A DNA stretch of 64,000 nucleotides, taken from positions 1 to 64,000 of the forward strand of contig NZ_LBMH01000002.1 in assembly GCF_001005305.1 (NCBI RefSeq), read 5' to 3'. Below are positions 43,132 through 52,509 of this stretch, piece by piece. The notes beneath the pieces were generated by a model. That model did no database searches, was not told the origin of the DNA, and was given only the letters and a program-made list of their open reading frames with translations. The first letter of the stretch is position 1. Each line of letters opens with the position of its first letter. The stretch comes from Kordia zhangzhouensis. Lineage in GTDB: Bacteria > Bacteroidota > Bacteroidia > Flavobacteriales > Flavobacteriaceae. Position numbers and translations under genes: made by a program.

Positions 43132-45051
43132 ATGAAAAAACTACTCATACTCCTCACACTCATAAGTTGTTTCTCGTGCAAACAATCCGAAGAAAAAACA
43201 ACCGTCAACACTTCATCTGAACCTATAACAGAAATCAAAAACGACCTAGAACGAGTAGAACCGCCACATTGGTGGACAGGTTTTCAAAACACCAAACTCC
43301 AACTCTTGGTCAAACATCCAAACATTGCCAAAGCTTCGCCAAGCATTGCAAACAAAAGCATCACAATAGAAAAAGTGCAAAAAGGCGACAGTCCCAACTA
43401 TCTTTTCATTGATTTGGATATCGCAAAGGCTACTGCTGGCAAATTCAATATCGAATTCAAACAAGAAAACGGAGACACACTCACGCAAACCTACGAACTC
43501 AAAAAACGCACAAAAGCTGCTAACGACTACATTGGGTTTGACAGTTCTGATGCTATCTATCTTATCACGCCAGACCGATTTGCAAATGCAATACCTGAAA
43601 ATGACATTGACACAAGCCTACTAGAAACAGCCATTAATCGAAACGACGATTACGCACGCCACGGTGGCGATATCGCTGGAATCACAAAACATTTGGACTA
43701 TATTGATGATTTAGGGTTTACGGCTGTTTGGTCATGTCCACTACTCACAAATGATATGCCGCAAAGTTCGTATCATGGTTATGCAATTACAGATTACTAC
43801 CAAGTTGATCCGCGATTCGGAACATTTGACGAATACAAAGAATTGGCAGACAAAGCCAGCGAACGTGGCATGAAACTCATTATGGATCAAGTTGCCAATC
43901 ATTGTGGTTTGGAACATTGGTGGATGAAAGATCTACCTTTCAACAATTGGGTAAATTACCAAGAAGAGTATAGCAAAGGAGCTCCAACTCATCATTCCAA
44001 TCATAGGCGTACTTCCAATCAAGATATCTATGCTTCTCAAAGTGACAAAGAAGGCATGAGTAAAGGATGGTTTGTCAGTGCAATGCCCGACCTTAATCAG
44101 CAAAATCCTTTTATGGCGACCTATCTTATCCAAAATAGTATATGGTGGATTGAAGCCTTGGGGCTTGGCGGTATTCGTCAAGACACCTATCCATATCCTG
44201 ACAAAGAGTTTATGAGCAAATGGGCAGGCGCAATTATGAGAGAATATCCTAACTTTTCTATTGTTGGTGAAGAATGGAGTTACAATCCATTACTCATAGG
44301 ATATTGGCAAAAAGGCGCAAAAAACAATGATGGTTATGAAAGTAATCTTACCTCAACCATGGATTTTGCCATGCAACGAAAAACAGTAGAAGCTCTTAAT
44401 GAACAAGAATCGTGGGATAAAGGATTGGTAAAAATCTATGAAGGCTTGGCAAACGATTTTCATTATGCAAATCCTAAAGACATTATGATCTTTCCTGACA
44501 ATCATGATATGAGCCGCATTTTCACACAGCTCAATGGCGATGTTACAAATACAAAAATGGCATTGAGTTTTCAATTCGTGTTGCCTAGAATTCCACAAAT
44601 CTATTACGGAACAGAAATTTTGATGAACGACTTTGAAAAACCTGGCGATCACGGATTGATACGAACGGACTTTCCAGGCGGCTGGCAAGGTGATTCAACA
44701 AATGCCTTTACAGGAGAAGGTTTGACAGACGAGCAAAAAGACATGCAAGCCTATCTTAAAAAACTATTGAATTTCCGTAAAAACAACAACACCATTCACG
44801 AGGGAAAAACAGTGCATTTTGCGCCGTTCATGGGAACGTATTTCTTGTTTAGAACATCGGGTGAGGAAACTGTTGTACACATCATTAACAAAAATGAACA
44901 ACCAATTACAATAGATTTAAAACGTTACGCGGAAATGAATCTCAAAGGAAAAACGCTTAAAAATGTCATTACAGGCGAGCAAATGACGTGGGGCGATGAC
45001 ATGCAATTCAAAGAAAAAGGAAGTGTTATTTTGACAACGAAGTTGGATTAG
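43132..45051 (+). CDS. GH13 neopullulanase/cyclomaltodextrinase-like lipoprotein (SusA-like)
   Basis: The 639-residue protein has a lipoprotein signal (LLTLISCFSCKQSEEK). A cyclomaltodextrinase N-terminal domain comes first (VEPPHWWTGFQNTKLQLLVK), then a GH13 barrel: region I DQVANHCG, region II GGIRQDTYPY with nucleophile Asp351, region III VGEEWSYN (Glu380), and region IV FPDNHDMSR. A C-terminal beta domain closes the protein. It is expected in the periplasm, cutting imported maltodextrins, cyclodextrins or pullulan to maltose-size sugars. It lies in line with the GH65, esterase and GH31 genes, each separated by a repeat-bearing gap or none. Confidence 0.92.
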   Translation: MKKLLILLTLISCFSCKQSEEKTTVNTSSEPITEIKNDLERVEPPHWWTGFQNTKLQLLVKHPNIAKASPSIANKSITIEKVQKGDSPNYLFIDLDIAKATAGKFNIEFKQENGDTLTQTYELKKRTKAANDYIGFDSSDAIYLITPDRFANAIPENDIDTSLLETAINRNDDYARHGGDIAGITKHLDYIDDLGFTAVWSCPLLTNDMPQSSYHGYAITDYYQVDPRFGTFDEYKELADKASERGMKLIMDQVANHCGLEHWWMKDLPFNNWVNYQEEYSKGAPTHHSNHRRTSNQDIYASQSDKEGMSKGWFVSAMPDLNQQNPFMATYLIQNSIWWIEALGLGGIRQDTYPYPDKEFMSKWAGAIMREYPNFSIVGEEWSYNPLLIGYWQKGAKNNDGYESNLTSTMDFAMQRKTVEALNEQESWDKGLVKIYEGLANDFHYANPKDIMIFPDNHDMSRIFTQLNGDVTNTKMALSFQFVLPRIPQIYYGTEILMNDFEKPGDHGLIRTDFPGGWQGDSTNAFTGEGLTDEQKDMQAYLKKLLNFRKNNNTIHEGKTVHFAPFMGTYFLFRTSGEETVVHIINKNEQPITIDLKRYAEMNLKGKTLKNVITGEQMTWGDDMQFKEKGSVILTTKLD

Positions 45052-45103
45052 ATATTAGATGTTAGTATTGAGATATGAGTAGTGAGATTTTTTGAAAATC
45101 GAC

Positions 45104-45240
45104 TGTCATTCCTGCGAAGGCAGGAACCCATAGAATATCCTTGTGGATTCCGCATCAGGTACGGAATGACATCGCATAAATAAACAACCAAACCGTCACT
45201 TCGAGTGATTTTCTGAAAGAAAATAGTATCGAGAAGTACT
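45104..45240. repeat. Intergenic palindromic repeat, copy 2
   Basis: It starts TGTCATTCCTGCGAAGGCAG and ends TATCGAGAAGTACT, like copy 1, with nested GGAATGACA dyads at 45163-45171. It differs from copy 1 by an extra stretch (CCCATAGAATATCCTTGTGG region) in the first half and a shorter second dyad. It lies in the 290-bp gap after the GH13 lipoprotein gene. Confidence 0.8.
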
Positions 45241-45341
45241 TGGAAACAAAATTTAACTAGATATAAAATATGAGTAATGAGTTTTCTGAAAATCAAATGA
45301 GCCTAGCAAATTTGTCTCAATTCTCAATACTATTCTAAAAA

Positions 45342-47459
45342 ATGAACTATAAATTCACAATCATAGCACTTTCGCTCCTTTTCTTCTCCTGCAAAGGCAC
45401 GCAAAAAGACGACAACACCGACGGAAAAAAATCTGTGACGTTTATTGTGACCGATTTGCCTGCGAATCACGATTTTTCTAAAGATCTCTACATTTCGGGC
45501 GATTTTGAAGGATGGTCTGGCGGACGACCAGAACTAAAACTAGAAAAGAAAAACAAAACCTATCAAATTACACTTCCTAATCACAAAGAAACCATCCAAT
45601 ACAAATTTACATTAGGAACATGGGAAACTGTTGAATTAGATGAAAAACGACAAAATATAGAAAATAGGACGTATAGTTTTAAAGAAATACCTGAAACTAT
45701 CAAAGTTTCAATTGGCAATTGGTCTAACGGAAGTCCCAACAAAACAGTTTCAAGCAAACAACCAAATGTCACCACTTTTGCAGAAAATTTTAAAATTCCA
45801 CAGTTAAATACTACACGGAAAATTCAAGTGTACTTGCCCCCAAATTATCAAACTACCAAAGAGTCATTTCCTGTATTGTATATGCACGATGGACAAAATG
45901 TATTTGATAAAGCGACCTCATATTCAGGTGAATGGGAAGTAGATGAAATATTAAACAAATTATATCAAACACACGGTTTAAGCGTAATTGTTGTCGCAAT
46001 TGACAATAGCGAAAATCGCATGCAAGAATACACTGCTTGGAAACACGAAAAGCATCCTTCTCCACAAGGAAAACAATACATAGAGTTTATTGCCAAAACA
46101 CTAAAACCAGCCGTTGACGAAACCTATAGAACCAAAAAAGATGCTAAAAACACAGCCATCATGGGAAGTTCTATGGGTGGATTGATATCACATTACGCCG
46201 CATTTGCGCATCCGAATATATTTGGAAAAGCTGGTATTTTCTCGCCTTCTTTTTGGTTTTCTGATGACATTTTTTCCTTTACAGAAAAACAATTGGCAAC
46301 TGCTAAAAATTCACACCTATACTATTTAATGGGAAATAAAGAAGGAGAACAAATGGTAGGTAATTTGCAAAAAATGATTTCGCTATTTGAAAAAAACAAA
46401 TTTCCTAAAGCAACTTACAAGGTAAAGTTTTCTCCAGAAGGCATACATAACGAAGCATTTTGGCGAAGCGAACTTAAAGATGCCTTACTTTTTCTATTTT
46501 CTGAAGACATAAAAAAGCAACCGAGCGAAAAAATTGAAGCAACAGAAGTCACCACCGCAAAACTGTACGCTGGAAAACTGATGCGTGTCGTGGATTTTCC
46601 TTCCAACTATATTGTGCCTAGAAACGTAGATGTTTGGTTGCCAGAAGATTATTCCACAGATAAAAAATACAACGTATTGTACATGCATGATGGACAAATG
46701 TTGTATGACGCATCTACAACTTGGAATAAACAAGAATGGAAAGTAGATGAAGTTGCTACTAAACTCATGAGTGAAGGTAGCGTAAAAGATTTCATAGTGG
46801 TTTCTCCGTGGAATATTGCTGAAATTCGTTGGCAAGATTATTTTCCTCAAAAAGCATTTGACTACTTGAGTGCAGACGTTCAGAAGAAATTTCGTGAAGA
46901 TGCAAAGAAGAACAATTTCTCCCTACAATTTAATGCGGACAACTATTTAAAATTCCTTACGGAAGAACTCAAACCATATATCGACACCACCTATTCTGTA
47001 AAAACCGAACGCAAACACACCTTTGTAGCAGGTTCAAGCATGGGCGGATTAATTTCGATGTATGCGATGTGTGAATATCCAAAGGTTTTTAGTGCCGCAG
47101 CGTGTATTTCTACACATTGGGTGGGTGCGCAACCGATGGAAAACAATCCGCTTCCTGAAGCATTTTTTGCGTATATGGACGCAAATTTACCTTCACCAAA
47201 AACGCATCGTTTCTATTTTGATTACGGCACCGAAACGCTAGACAAATACTACCCGCAATACGCACCTAAAGTGGATGCTATTTTTAAGAAAAAAGGATAT
47301 CGTGACGGTAGTATAAATTTTTTAAATAGAAAGTTTGAAGGAGCTGATCATTCAGAAAACTCTTGGCAAAAACGATTGCACATTCCGTTTATGTTTTTGT
47401 TTTTAGACCCAAAATGGGCACTTGAGACCGATTATCAAAAATTATTTTTAAATAAATAG
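45342..47459 (+). CDS. Tandem-esterase lipoprotein with N-terminal starch-binding-like domain
   Basis: The 705-residue protein has a lipoprotein signal (IALSLLFFSCKGT). A CBM20/CBM48-like domain spans about residues 30-125 (LYISGDFEGWSGGRPELKLE; IQYKFTLGTWETVELDE). Two esterase-D alpha/beta-hydrolase domains follow. The first (about 140-390) has FPVLYMHDGQNVFD and nucleophile Ser277 in GSSMGG. The second (about 415-700) has YNVLYMHDGQMLYD and Ser566 in GSSMGG. Family members deacylate sugars or siderophores. In this locus removal of acyl groups from alpha-glucans is conceivable, but the substrate is unknown. It lies 2 bp before the GH31 gene. Confidence 0.85.
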   Translation: MNYKFTIIALSLLFFSCKGTQKDDNTDGKKSVTFIVTDLPANHDFSKDLYISGDFEGWSGGRPELKLEKKNKTYQITLPNHKETIQYKFTLGTWETVELDEKRQNIENRTYSFKEIPETIKVSIGNWSNGSPNKTVSSKQPNVTTFAENFKIPQLNTTRKIQVYLPPNYQTTKESFPVLYMHDGQNVFDKATSYSGEWEVDEILNKLYQTHGLSVIVVAIDNSENRMQEYTAWKHEKHPSPQGKQYIEFIAKTLKPAVDETYRTKKDAKNTAIMGSSMGGLISHYAAFAHPNIFGKAGIFSPSFWFSDDIFSFTEKQLATAKNSHLYYLMGNKEGEQMVGNLQKMISLFEKNKFPKATYKVKFSPEGIHNEAFWRSELKDALLFLFSEDIKKQPSEKIEATEVTTAKLYAGKLMRVVDFPSNYIVPRNVDVWLPEDYSTDKKYNVLYMHDGQMLYDASTTWNKQEWKVDEVATKLMSEGSVKDFIVVSPWNIAEIRWQDYFPQKAFDYLSADVQKKFREDAKKNNFSLQFNADNYLKFLTEELKPYIDTTYSVKTERKHTFVAGSSMGGLISMYAMCEYPKVFSAAACISTHWVGAQPMENNPLPEAFFAYMDANLPSPKTHRFYFDYGTETLDKYYPQYAPKVDAIFKKKGYRDGSINFLNRKFEGADHSENSWQKRLHIPFMFLFLDPKWALETDYQKLFLNK

Positions 47460-47461
47460 TA

Positions 47462-49846
47462 ATGAAAATACGTAATATTCTATTCATATCTTGTCTTTGG
47501 TTTTCGTTCTCGCTGGCGCAGAATGCAGAACGAAAGTTCATTCAATATAGTAAAAGTGTCAATGTACACGCCATTGATGTCTCAGACGGACGCTATTATA
47601 TTCGCTTTATCAGTGATGAGATGGTCGGCACAACATTTCTCCCGAAAGGACAAAAAATTACTTCAAAAAGTCATGCAGTTATTTTAAAAAATATTCAGAA
47701 GATACCATCGGTTGAGGAGTCTGCCACTTCCGTAGATTTAATCTCAGACGGAATTTCGGTGCATATACAAAAATCGCCGTTTCAAATCTCCTACAAATAC
47801 AAAGGAACGCCTATTATTTCAGAAAAAAACGGCTACCAAAAACTTCCTGACGGAGAAGCAATTCAGTTCAACTTAACAGATGATGAAATATTGTACGGCG
47901 GCGGCGCGCGTGCGTTGGGCATGAATCGTCGCGGAAACCGTTTGAAACTATACAACAGAGCGCATTACGGTTACGAAACGCATTCGGAATTGATGAATTA
48001 TACCATGCCGATTGTACTCTCGTCCAACAAATACATGCTGCATTTTGACAACGCGCCCATCGGTTATTTGGATTTGGACAGCAAAAAAGACAATACACTC
48101 ACCTATGAAACCATTTCGGGACGTAAAACCTATCAAGTGATTGCAGGTAATTCCTGGGAAGCGGTTTTAGACAACTACACCAATTTGACAGGAAAACAAC
48201 CGTTGCCACCACGTTGGGCATTGGGGAATTTTTCGAGTCGATTTGGCTACCATTCGCAAGCGGAAACCGAAGCTACCATTGCGAAATTTAAAGAAGAAAA
48301 AATTCCTGTAGACGCGATTATTCTAGACTTGTATTGGTTTGGGAAAGATATCAAAGGTACGATGGGAAATCTGCAAGTGTACAAAGATTCCTTTCCAGAT
48401 GCCCAACAAATGATCAAGAATCTAAACGAACAAGGTGTAAAAACAATTTTTATCACCGAACCATTTATTTTGACAACGTCTAAAAGATGGCATGAAACTG
48501 CAAACTTGGGAATCTTAGCGAAAGATTCAGTGGGTCAACCCTACAAGTTTGACTTTTATTTTGGAAATACGGGCTTAATTGATATTTACAATCCGAAAGG
48601 CGAAGCGTGGTTTTGGAATATTTACAAAGAATTAGCAGAACTAGGCGTTGCAGGCGTTTGGGGCGATTTGGGCGAACCCGAAGTGCATCCTGAAAAACTC
48701 ATCCATCACACAGGAACCGCCAATGAAGTACACAATATTTACGGACACGATTGGGCGCGATTGGTCTACGAAGGCTACGCACGCGATTTTCCAAATGTAC
48801 GACCGTTTATTTTGATGCGTGCTGGCTATTCAGGTTCGCAACGTTATGGATTGATTCCATGGTCTGGTGATGTCAACAGAACTTGGGGCGGATTGCAATC
48901 ACAACCAGAAATTGCGTTGCAAATGAGCATGCAAGGTTTAAGTTATATGCACTCGGATTTAGGTGGTTTTGCAGGCGCGAATTTGAATGATAATTTATAC
49001 ATCCGATGGTTGCAATATGGTGTGTTTCAACCAATTTACAGACCACATGCACAAGAAGAAGTTCCGAGTGAGCCTGTATTCCGTTCCGCACGAGCGAAAA
49101 AATTAGCCAAACAAGCGATTGAATTGCGCTATCAATTATTGCCATACAATTACACCTTGGCTTTTGAAAACAACCAAAAAGGCACGCCACTCATGCGTCC
49201 GTTGTTTTTTGAAGAAACTGATAACAAAAAATTATACACCAATGCTTCCACCTATTTGTGGGGACATGATTTTTTAGTGACGCCGATTCTAAAAGATAAC
49301 GTGGACACCAAAGAAGTCTACTTTCCAAAAGGTAGTATGTGGTTTGACTTTGAAACGAACGAAAAAGTCATCGGTGGACAAACGAAAATGGTGAAAACAA
49401 AAGAACATTCAATTCCTGTGTTTGTACGTGGTGGTGCGTTTATTCCGATGGCAAAGCCGATGCAAACTACGGCAAACTATGATGCCAATCGTTTGGAATT
49501 GCATTACTATCACGATGAAACTATTGCCGAAAGTGAACGCATGCTGTATAATGATGATGGCGAAACTAAAAATGCGTTTGAAAAAGGCATGTATGAATTG
49601 TTGGAGTTTGAAAGTGAATTTGAAAACAATCGCTTAGAGATTGAACTAGAAGCGGAAATTGGCAAAAACTTTTCAGCAACTACCAAAGAAATTGACGTGA
49701 TTGTTCACAACATTCATAAAAATCCTAGAAAAATAAAATTTCGTGGCAAACGTGTAAAATTTGACTGGAATGCCACACAAAAAACGGTTCGTTTTACGGT
49801 AACTTGGAATACCGAAAAAGAACGTGAAATTACAATTAAACTATAG
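47462..49846 (+). CDS. GH31 alpha-glucosidase
   Basis: The 794-residue protein has a signal peptide (LWFSFSLAQNAE) and an N-terminal beta-sandwich (YGGGARALGMNRRGNRLKLY). The GH31 barrel contains DLYWFGKDIKGTMGNL, nucleophile Asp402 in GVWGDLGEPE and the acid/base aspartate in WSGDVNRTWGG. C-terminal beta domains complete it. It should release glucose from the ends of maltodextrins in the periplasm (SusB counterpart). It starts 2 bp after the esterase stop and 18 bp precede the next GH13 start, so all three are co-transcribed. Confidence 0.94.
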   Translation: MKIRNILFISCLWFSFSLAQNAERKFIQYSKSVNVHAIDVSDGRYYIRFISDEMVGTTFLPKGQKITSKSHAVILKNIQKIPSVEESATSVDLISDGISVHIQKSPFQISYKYKGTPIISEKNGYQKLPDGEAIQFNLTDDEILYGGGARALGMNRRGNRLKLYNRAHYGYETHSELMNYTMPIVLSSNKYMLHFDNAPIGYLDLDSKKDNTLTYETISGRKTYQVIAGNSWEAVLDNYTNLTGKQPLPPRWALGNFSSRFGYHSQAETEATIAKFKEEKIPVDAIILDLYWFGKDIKGTMGNLQVYKDSFPDAQQMIKNLNEQGVKTIFITEPFILTTSKRWHETANLGILAKDSVGQPYKFDFYFGNTGLIDIYNPKGEAWFWNIYKELAELGVAGVWGDLGEPEVHPEKLIHHTGTANEVHNIYGHDWARLVYEGYARDFPNVRPFILMRAGYSGSQRYGLIPWSGDVNRTWGGLQSQPEIALQMSMQGLSYMHSDLGGFAGANLNDNLYIRWLQYGVFQPIYRPHAQEEVPSEPVFRSARAKKLAKQAIELRYQLLPYNYTLAFENNQKGTPLMRPLFFEETDNKKLYTNASTYLWGHDFLVTPILKDNVDTKEVYFPKGSMWFDFETNEKVIGGQTKMVKTKEHSIPVFVRGGAFIPMAKPMQTTANYDANRLELHYYHDETIAESERMLYNDDGETKNAFEKGMYELLEFESEFENNRLEIELEAEIGKNFSATTKEIDVIVHNIHKNPRKIKFRGKRVKFDWNATQKTVRFTVTWNTEKEREITIKL

Positions 49847-49864
49847 AAATTAACACAAATACCA

Positions 49865-51307
49865 ATGAAAAAACTAAGTCTACTCTGTGTGTCAGTGTTG
49901 ATTCTTTTCTCGTGTGAAACGAAAAAGAAAGAAGCTGATACCACACCAAAAGAAGAAAAAGAAACGACCATCGCAGCGGTTTCTGCTGATATGATGGAAA
50001 GTGCAGTCATTTACGAAGCAAATATTCGTCAATATTCTGAAGAAGGATCTTTCAATGCATTCACTAAAGATATTCCGCAATTAAAAGAATTAGGAGTAAA
50101 GATTATTTGGCTGATGCCCATCTTTCCTATTTCTGAAACCAAACGAAAAGCGACAGGCGATCAGTTTGTGAGTGATATTGAAGATGAGGAAGAACGCAAA
50201 AAATACCTAGGAAGCTACTACGCAGTATCAGACTTTACCAAGATTAATCCTGAGTTTGGAACAATTGAAGATTTTAGAGAATTGGTACAAACCGCTCATA
50301 ATAATGATATCTACGTAATTTTAGATTGGGTACCAAATCACACAGGTTGGGATCATACGTGGATTAAAACCAATCCTGAATTCTACACAAAAAATGACAA
50401 AGGTGAAATTACCGATCCGTTAAACGAGGATGGAACACCTGTTGGCTGGGCAGATGTTGCCGATTTGAATTACGACAACAAAGAACTCCGCAAAGAAATG
50501 ATAAAAGACATGCAGTATTGGCTAAAAGAAGAAGGTGTTGATGGTTTTCGTTGTGATGTAGCAGGTTCTGTTCCTACTGATTTTTGGGAAGAAGCCATTC
50601 CTCAATTACGTGCTACTAAAAATATTTTTATGCTAGCAGAAGCATGGGAACCAGAATTGTTAGAAGGTGATTTATTTGACATGGCATATGGTTGGGACAC
50701 ACACCATCAAATGAATCATATTGCTCAAGGTAAAGAAACCGTAGAAGCGTGGAATCAACGCATGCAACAAATTGACTCATTGTATGAAGAAGATGATATT
50801 TTAATGAACTTTGTGACCAATCATGATGAAAATTCATGGAATGGAACCATTGAAGAACGAATGGGCGAAGGAGCTGCCGCTTTTACAGCATTAATCTATA
50901 CAGCTCCAGGAATGCCTTTAATTTATTCTGGACAAGAATACGACATGAAGCATCAATTAAAATTCTTTGAAAAAGATCAAATTCCAAAAGAAAAAGGAGC
51001 TATGTGGCCATTATTGAAAAAATTAGGCGCTTTAAAAAACACAAATATTGCCTTACACGGAGGTAAAAATCCTGCTTCATACACTAAAATTTCTACCAGT
51101 GAAGCTGACAATGTGCTAGCCTTTGAACGTGAAAAAAATGGAAAAAGGGTAATTTATATTGGTAATCTCTCTAAAGATACAGTGATTACAAAAATTGATT
51201 TGGATGGAAGTTTTACCAACTACCTTACTGGAGATACCGTAATTTTTAGAGAAGGACAAGATGTTGCATTGCAACCTTGGCAATATATGGTGTTAACTGC
51301 TGAATAA
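49865..51307 (+). CDS. GH13 alpha-amylase-type lipoprotein
   Basis: The 480-residue protein has a lipoprotein signal (VSVLILFSCETKKKE). The GH13 regions are I DWVPNHTGWDH, II GFRCDVAGSV with nucleophile Asp231, III LAEAWEPE with Glu259, and IV VTNHDENSW, followed by a small C-terminal beta domain. It lacks the extra N-terminal domain of the GH13 protein at 43132, so it probably differs in chain-length preference. It is predicted in the periplasm or at the surface. It is the last gene of the rightward glucan operon and ends before a strong terminator. Confidence 0.93.
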   Translation: MKKLSLLCVSVLILFSCETKKKEADTTPKEEKETTIAAVSADMMESAVIYEANIRQYSEEGSFNAFTKDIPQLKELGVKIIWLMPIFPISETKRKATGDQFVSDIEDEEERKKYLGSYYAVSDFTKINPEFGTIEDFRELVQTAHNNDIYVILDWVPNHTGWDHTWIKTNPEFYTKNDKGEITDPLNEDGTPVGWADVADLNYDNKELRKEMIKDMQYWLKEEGVDGFRCDVAGSVPTDFWEEAIPQLRATKNIFMLAEAWEPELLEGDLFDMAYGWDTHHQMNHIAQGKETVEAWNQRMQQIDSLYEEDDILMNFVTNHDENSWNGTIEERMGEGAAAFTALIYTAPGMPLIYSGQEYDMKHQLKFFEKDQIPKEKGAMWPLLKKLGALKNTNIALHGGKNPASYTKISTSEADNVLAFEREKNGKRVIYIGNLSKDTVITKIDLDGSFTNYLTGDTVIFREGQDVALQPWQYMVLTAE

Positions 51308-51342
51308 AGTACTATTGTGATAAGTATATCTTTACACACATA

Positions 51343-51370
51343 AACTCCGCTTTGATAGCGGAGTTTTTTA
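51343..51370 (+). terminator. Terminator of the glucan-utilisation operon
   Basis: AACTCCGCT and AGCGGAGTT form a perfect stem around TTGAT, followed by a T run. It lies 35 bp after the last GH13 stop. Confidence 0.85.
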
Positions 51371-51560
51371 TCTACGTCCCTTCTCTAAAAAAGCTCCTGA
51401 GGTTTTAGTCATTTCCTTCGCTGCTTTTTTATCAACTCTTACATATTTTTATATTCAGCAACTTACACTTAACTGCTAGCTTATAAAATCATTAAAAATT
51501 TGCAACAAGAAATCTTGCTCTTTTTTTAAAAAAGTAATTGTTTTTATTACATCTTCAAAC

Positions 51561-51590
51561 AAAAAAGAGCCTCCTTTAGGAGGCTCTCTT
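51561..51590 (-). terminator. Leftward terminator-like hairpin without an obvious gene
   Basis: AGAGCCTCC and GGAGGCTCT form a stem around TTTA. The uninterrupted A run at 51561-51566 becomes a T run only when read on the minus strand, so it fits leftward termination. Confidence 0.55.
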
Positions 51591-51959
51591 CTCTTACCAA
51601 AAATTGGTTATTCTTATTTGGGGTCTTAGGGTAATAAGGGAAATAATTTATAACCAATAAATTACTTTAACCATGAAAAAAAGTTATGTCAAATATAGTA
51701 TTCTTGGCACTATAAAACACTATATATTAGACAATAATAACCAAACCTTCGACGAATGTATTCTTTTTGTAGATAAATGAATATCTTAATGTCAAATTAC
51801 TGTTAAATATTTATGCTCCATGCAGCATTCACGCTGCTATTTGTCAGTAAAATATCACTATAATGTTACTATAAGTTTTCCTGTGTTGCTTCGACTAAGT
51901 ACACAGTATACTTTTTTTATAAGTATCTTTATATTGTTTACTGAAGGAATAAGTTATTT

Positions 51960-52499
51960 ATGGAGAAAAAAAATATGGAATTAGCAACCATTGGTGGTGG
52001 CTGTTTTTGGTGTACCGAAGCTGTTTTTCAACAAGTAAAAGGTGTGCAAAAAGTTGTTTCAGGTTATAGCGGCGGAACAGTTCCTGGCAAACCGACTTAT
52101 AGAGAAGTTTGTTCAGGCTTAACTGGACATGCTGAAGTAATCCAAATTACATTTGATCCAACTTTGATATCATACAAAGATATTCTAATCATTTTTATGA
52201 CGACTCATGATCCTACTACATTGAATCGTCAAGGTGCAGATGTGGGTACACAATACCGTTCAGTCATTTTTTATCATACGGAAACACAAAAACAAATAGC
52301 GGAAAGTGTAATTAGCGAATTAACTTCCTATTATGAGAATCCTATTGTAACTGAGGTGGCTGCAGCTGAGCCATTTTTTGAGGCTGAAGCAGAACATCAA
52401 GATTATTATCGACAAAATACACAACAAGGATATTGCAACTTTGTAATCACGCCAAAACTTGCCAAACTACGCAAGTTGCATGCTGATAAGTTAAAGTAA
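51960..52499 (+). CDS. msrA: Peptide-methionine (S)-S-oxide reductase MsrA
   Basis: The 179-residue protein has the MsrA catalytic motif GGGCFWCTEAVF (Cys at about 16), then VVSGYSGGTVPGKPTYREVC, THDPTTLNRQGADVGTQYRS and HQDYYRQNTQQGYCNFVI, all standard. It reduces methionine-S-sulfoxide in proteins, regenerated by thioredoxin. There is no signal peptide, so it is cytoplasmic. It converges on the DCC oxidoreductase gene with a 10-bp gap. A short AT-rich region with TATACTTT lies upstream, but no full promoter consensus could be assigned. Confidence 0.95.
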   Translation: MEKKNMELATIGGGCFWCTEAVFQQVKGVQKVVSGYSGGTVPGKPTYREVCSGLTGHAEVIQITFDPTLISYKDILIIFMTTHDPTTLNRQGADVGTQYRSVIFYHTETQKQIAESVISELTSYYENPIVTEVAAAEPFFEAEAEHQDYYRQNTQQGYCNFVITPKLAKLRKLHADKLK

Positions 52500-52509
52500 A
52501 TAGGAACAT

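Larger units (their letters stand above)
51308..51959. other. Gene-free stretch between the glucan locus and msrA
   Basis: About 650 bp, holding a rightward terminator near 51343 and a leftward one near 51561. A 35-codon plus-strand frame at 51673-51780 (KKSYVKYSILGTIKHYIL) has no recognised function and was not called. No rRNA, tRNA or riboswitch was recognised. The leftward terminator with no gene to terminate hints at an unannotated minus-strand transcript between 51591 and 51959. Confidence 0.5.

Noticed and set aside
45342-47459. Frame fusion of two genes by sequencing error
   Set aside because: The two esterase domains are joined by a natural linker in one uninterrupted frame, and the second half has no start or signal of its own.
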